The notes under the pieces are model-generated. The model did no database searches. It saw only the letters and a program-made list of their open reading frames with translations, and had not been told where the DNA came from. DNA of 64,000 nucleotides, taken from positions 992,001-1,056,000 of the forward strand of contig JAXBDG010000006.1 in NCBI GenBank assembly GCA_036320915.1. Direction: 5' to 3'. Origin of the DNA: Linnemannia elongata (Eukaryota > Mortierellomycota > Mortierellomycetes > Mortierellales > Mortierellaceae). Positions 62,297 through 64,000 of the stretch are shown one piece after another (position 1 is the first letter of the stretch; every line of letters starts with the position of its first letter). The position numbers and the translations under genes are program-made.

Positions 62297-63653
62297 TCTC
62301 TGTCTATCTCTCGCACTCATACTCACGCTATTGATGTTGATGAGGCATAGATCGTAAAGTAACAAAATAAAAGCCGCTCAACCATCAACAGAACTCAAGA
62401 ATCCAAAGCAATTTTTGTGCCTTGTCCTCAAAAGTTGTCCAGAGGTAAGGCGTGAGGGACATGACCAACGCCTTCAGGACCTTTATGGATGAGAACACGT
62501 GAAAGAAACAACCCAACTCTACTGGTGAACTCTGGTAGCAAGGGCGTGTCCCTCGCGTGCCGATTGAATGATGTTGAGGGTGTCTTGTTTCGAAAGAATG
62601 AAATAAAAGATTGAGAAAAGCAGTGTATCCCATTTGACAGCTCCACTTGTCTCCATGACAAAGGTCCCAACTTGAACAAATATGCACATACAGCGTTGAT
62701 CTTTTTTTTTTCGACGATATTCATTTCCGCTTTCTTTATTTTAGTTCTTGAGAACTCAGAAGGTATTTGAGATGCGCGCACAGTTCGGGGCCAAGATCCG
62801 ACTAGTCGCAAAAAAGGTATTCTGAGTACTATGGTAAACTAAACAGGGAGATAAGGCATTTACGAAATAAAAACGAGGAAAAAAAAAAGGTAGACAGCTG
62901 AGGTAAAGATACGAAGTTAAGATATAGTACTAGATCAAAGGAAAAAAAGAGAAAAAAAAGAATGGGCGTTTTTGCTCAATTGAGAAACCAAGCGGAAGAA
63001 TACATGATTCGACGGGTTGGTTTGCGGCTGTTGAAGCGGCCTTGTCCTTTGAAATCGCATTTGAAGCGATAGCATTGAAAATTCACGCCTCTTCAGTAAA
63101 GAAAAGGCCTTGGCAGTGTGAAGAAAGGACGAAGTCAAGAGTATAAAACTGATAAAAAAACAAACAAAACAAACAAAGGTAACAAGACGTACGTAAAAAA
63201 AGGTGTTAAAAAGGACGAATTGACAGGCGATGTGTTGAATAGAGCAAAGAAAAACAAAAGAAAAAGAAAAAGAAAAATAAAAGGGTTGATAAAAACAAAG
63301 GATGGCGAACGGTGCAAGGTCGAGCTTTGGCGTAAAAGATGGGGTCGATAATAACAAAAAAGATATATCGCACCCAAGTAGGCCGGAAGGGGGGGTGGAC
63401 CAATTGCTTCAAAAAAGAAAAAAGTTGTTGCCGAGACGGGGGTTATTGTTTTCATAAAATGTCGGAATGTCCTGTTGAAGGTTTCCATTGTATGTTGTCG
63501 TCCATGCTGTACGCAAACGGATCGGTGAAGAGAGAAAAAAGAGAAGAGAGGGATCGATACATGTGAGATCGATTTCAACTTCAGGACGAGCTCCCATTCA
63601 AGGGGTCGTCGGTGGGGTTGGTTAGTTTAAAAGAAGACGCGGGAGGCCTCATC
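62191..63653. other. Convergent intergenic region
   Basis: About 1.46 kb between two 3' ends. It contains a (CT)n/(CTAT) microsatellite at about 62266-62313 and A/G-rich simple sequence near 63120-63300. Its open frames are simple-sequence artefacts (Phe/Leu/Ser-rich on one strand, Lys/Arg-rich on the other). It probably holds the long 3' UTR of the zinc-finger gene to its right. Confidence 0.45.
62266..62313 (+). repeat. (CT)n microsatellite
   Basis: Dinucleotide repeat with a few TAT/TGT interruptions, just downstream of the TMA46 stop and probably inside its 3' UTR. Confidence 0.85.
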
Positions 63654-64000
63654 TCAGGTGGCCAACCCGTCGTTGTCGGAGCAGGAGCCCTTGACAGCGA
63701 GGTGGCGACGAAGACCATCCTGTCGGGAGAAGGGCTTAAGGCACTTGGTGCAGGCAAAGTTACGCTCGCCCTTGTGGACAGAAGCTTCGTGACGCTGGAG
63801 GTCATGCTTGCGAGAGAAGGCCTTGCCACAGTCGGCGTCAGAGCAGATAAAGGGACGGGCCTGCTCGGGGTCGTGCGTCTTCTCGTGGGTGTGCAAGTTG
63901 AAGAGACGGGCAAAGCGACGGTCACATCCGGGATGGTTGCAAGAGAAGCGCTTGGTGGCGGTAGTCTTGGGGGCGGCTGCGTTAGCAGTGAGTCCGATGG
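63654..64000 (-). CDS. C2H2 zinc-finger transcription factor, 3' part (Crz1-like fingers)
   Basis: The frame is open from the right window edge to a stop at 63654, showing the last 115 residues. After an Ala/Thr-rich linker there are three tandem fingers. Finger 1 is FSCNHPGCDRRFARLFNLHTHEKTH and finger 2 is CSDADCGKAFSRKHDLQRHEASVH. Finger 3 begins CTKCLKPFSRQDGLRRH and ends with Cys instead of the last His (C2HC). A GERNFAC-type linker joins fingers 2 and 3. The arrangement (CGKAF-x-R-x-HD-x-x-RHE in finger 2) resembles calcineurin-responsive Crz1/Prz1 factors, which regulate calcium and wall-stress genes. The homology is suggestive only, because the regulatory N-terminus lies outside the window. 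Codon use is strongly biased. Confidence 0.85.
   Translation of the reverse strand, partial: IGLTANAAAPKTTATKRFSCNHPGCDRRFARLFNLHTHEKTHDPEQARPFICSDADCGKAFSRKHDLQRHEASVHKGERNFACTKCLKPFSRQDGLRRHLAVKGSCSDNDGLAT

Overview
This window is nuclear DNA of a filamentous fungus. Genes are split by short GT-AG introns (mostly 45-390 nt, donors usually GTAAGT/GTATGT, acceptors usually TAG, some CTAAC branch sites). Intergenic DNA is full of homopolymers and microsatellites, and there is no bacterial-type operon structure. The gene set (Integrator subunit INTS6, an NKAP homologue, SLC17-type transporter, glutamine-rich proteins, secreted subtilases) and the exon style suggest an early-diverging lineage such as Mortierellomycota/Mucoromycota. 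That assignment is inferred from gene content; no species marker was available. All exon borders below were derived by hand from splice signals, reading phase and family conservation.

Layout, left to right. 1-3605 (+): 3' part of the purine-biosynthesis enzyme FGAM synthase. 6331-9517 and 14508-17251 (+): two paralogous secreted subtilases with one intron at the same position. 17520-18574 (-): SSU72, the RNA polymerase II CTD phosphatase. 18757-20418 (-): membrane-anchored short-chain dehydrogenase. 20514-22998 (-): eight-exon SLC17-like transporter. 25450-26685 (+): GPI-type chitin deacetylase. 26821-30137 (-): glutamine-rich protein of unknown function. 34596-40954 (+): 1,990-residue GBD/FH3 (formin regulatory) protein with no FH2 domain. 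41141-42424 (+): RRG9/neugrin-like mitochondrial factor. 42439-43305 (-): small membrane protein. 43511-43819 (-): small Cys/His-rich protein. 44302-44419 (-): class II tRNA-like gene, with a decayed retroelement-like coding remnant beside it. 45185-47022 (-): NKAP homologue. 47152-51445 (-): INTS6. 51963-54960 (+): ORC1. 55572-57243 (+): a decayed gene. 57685-60407 (+): FAT1-type very-long-chain acyl-CoA synthetase. 60567-62190 (+): TMA46/ZC3H15-type CCCH protein. 63654-64000 (-): 3' end of a C2H2 transcription factor.

The genes are mostly housekeeping functions and do not form one pathway. Three themes recur: secreted cell-surface enzymes (two subtilases, chitin deacetylase), Pol II RNA processing (SSU72, NKAP, INTS6), and lipid/redox membrane enzymes (SDR, FAT1). 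The points most worth a second look are the FH2-less formin-regulator protein, INTS6 in a fungus with a stop-free 102-nt intron, the tRNA-like locus beside a retroelement-like remnant, the multiply broken gene at 55.6-57.2 kb, and an uncharacterised Cys/His-rich mini-gene with a good TATA box. No CRISPR array, prophage or intact transposon was seen.
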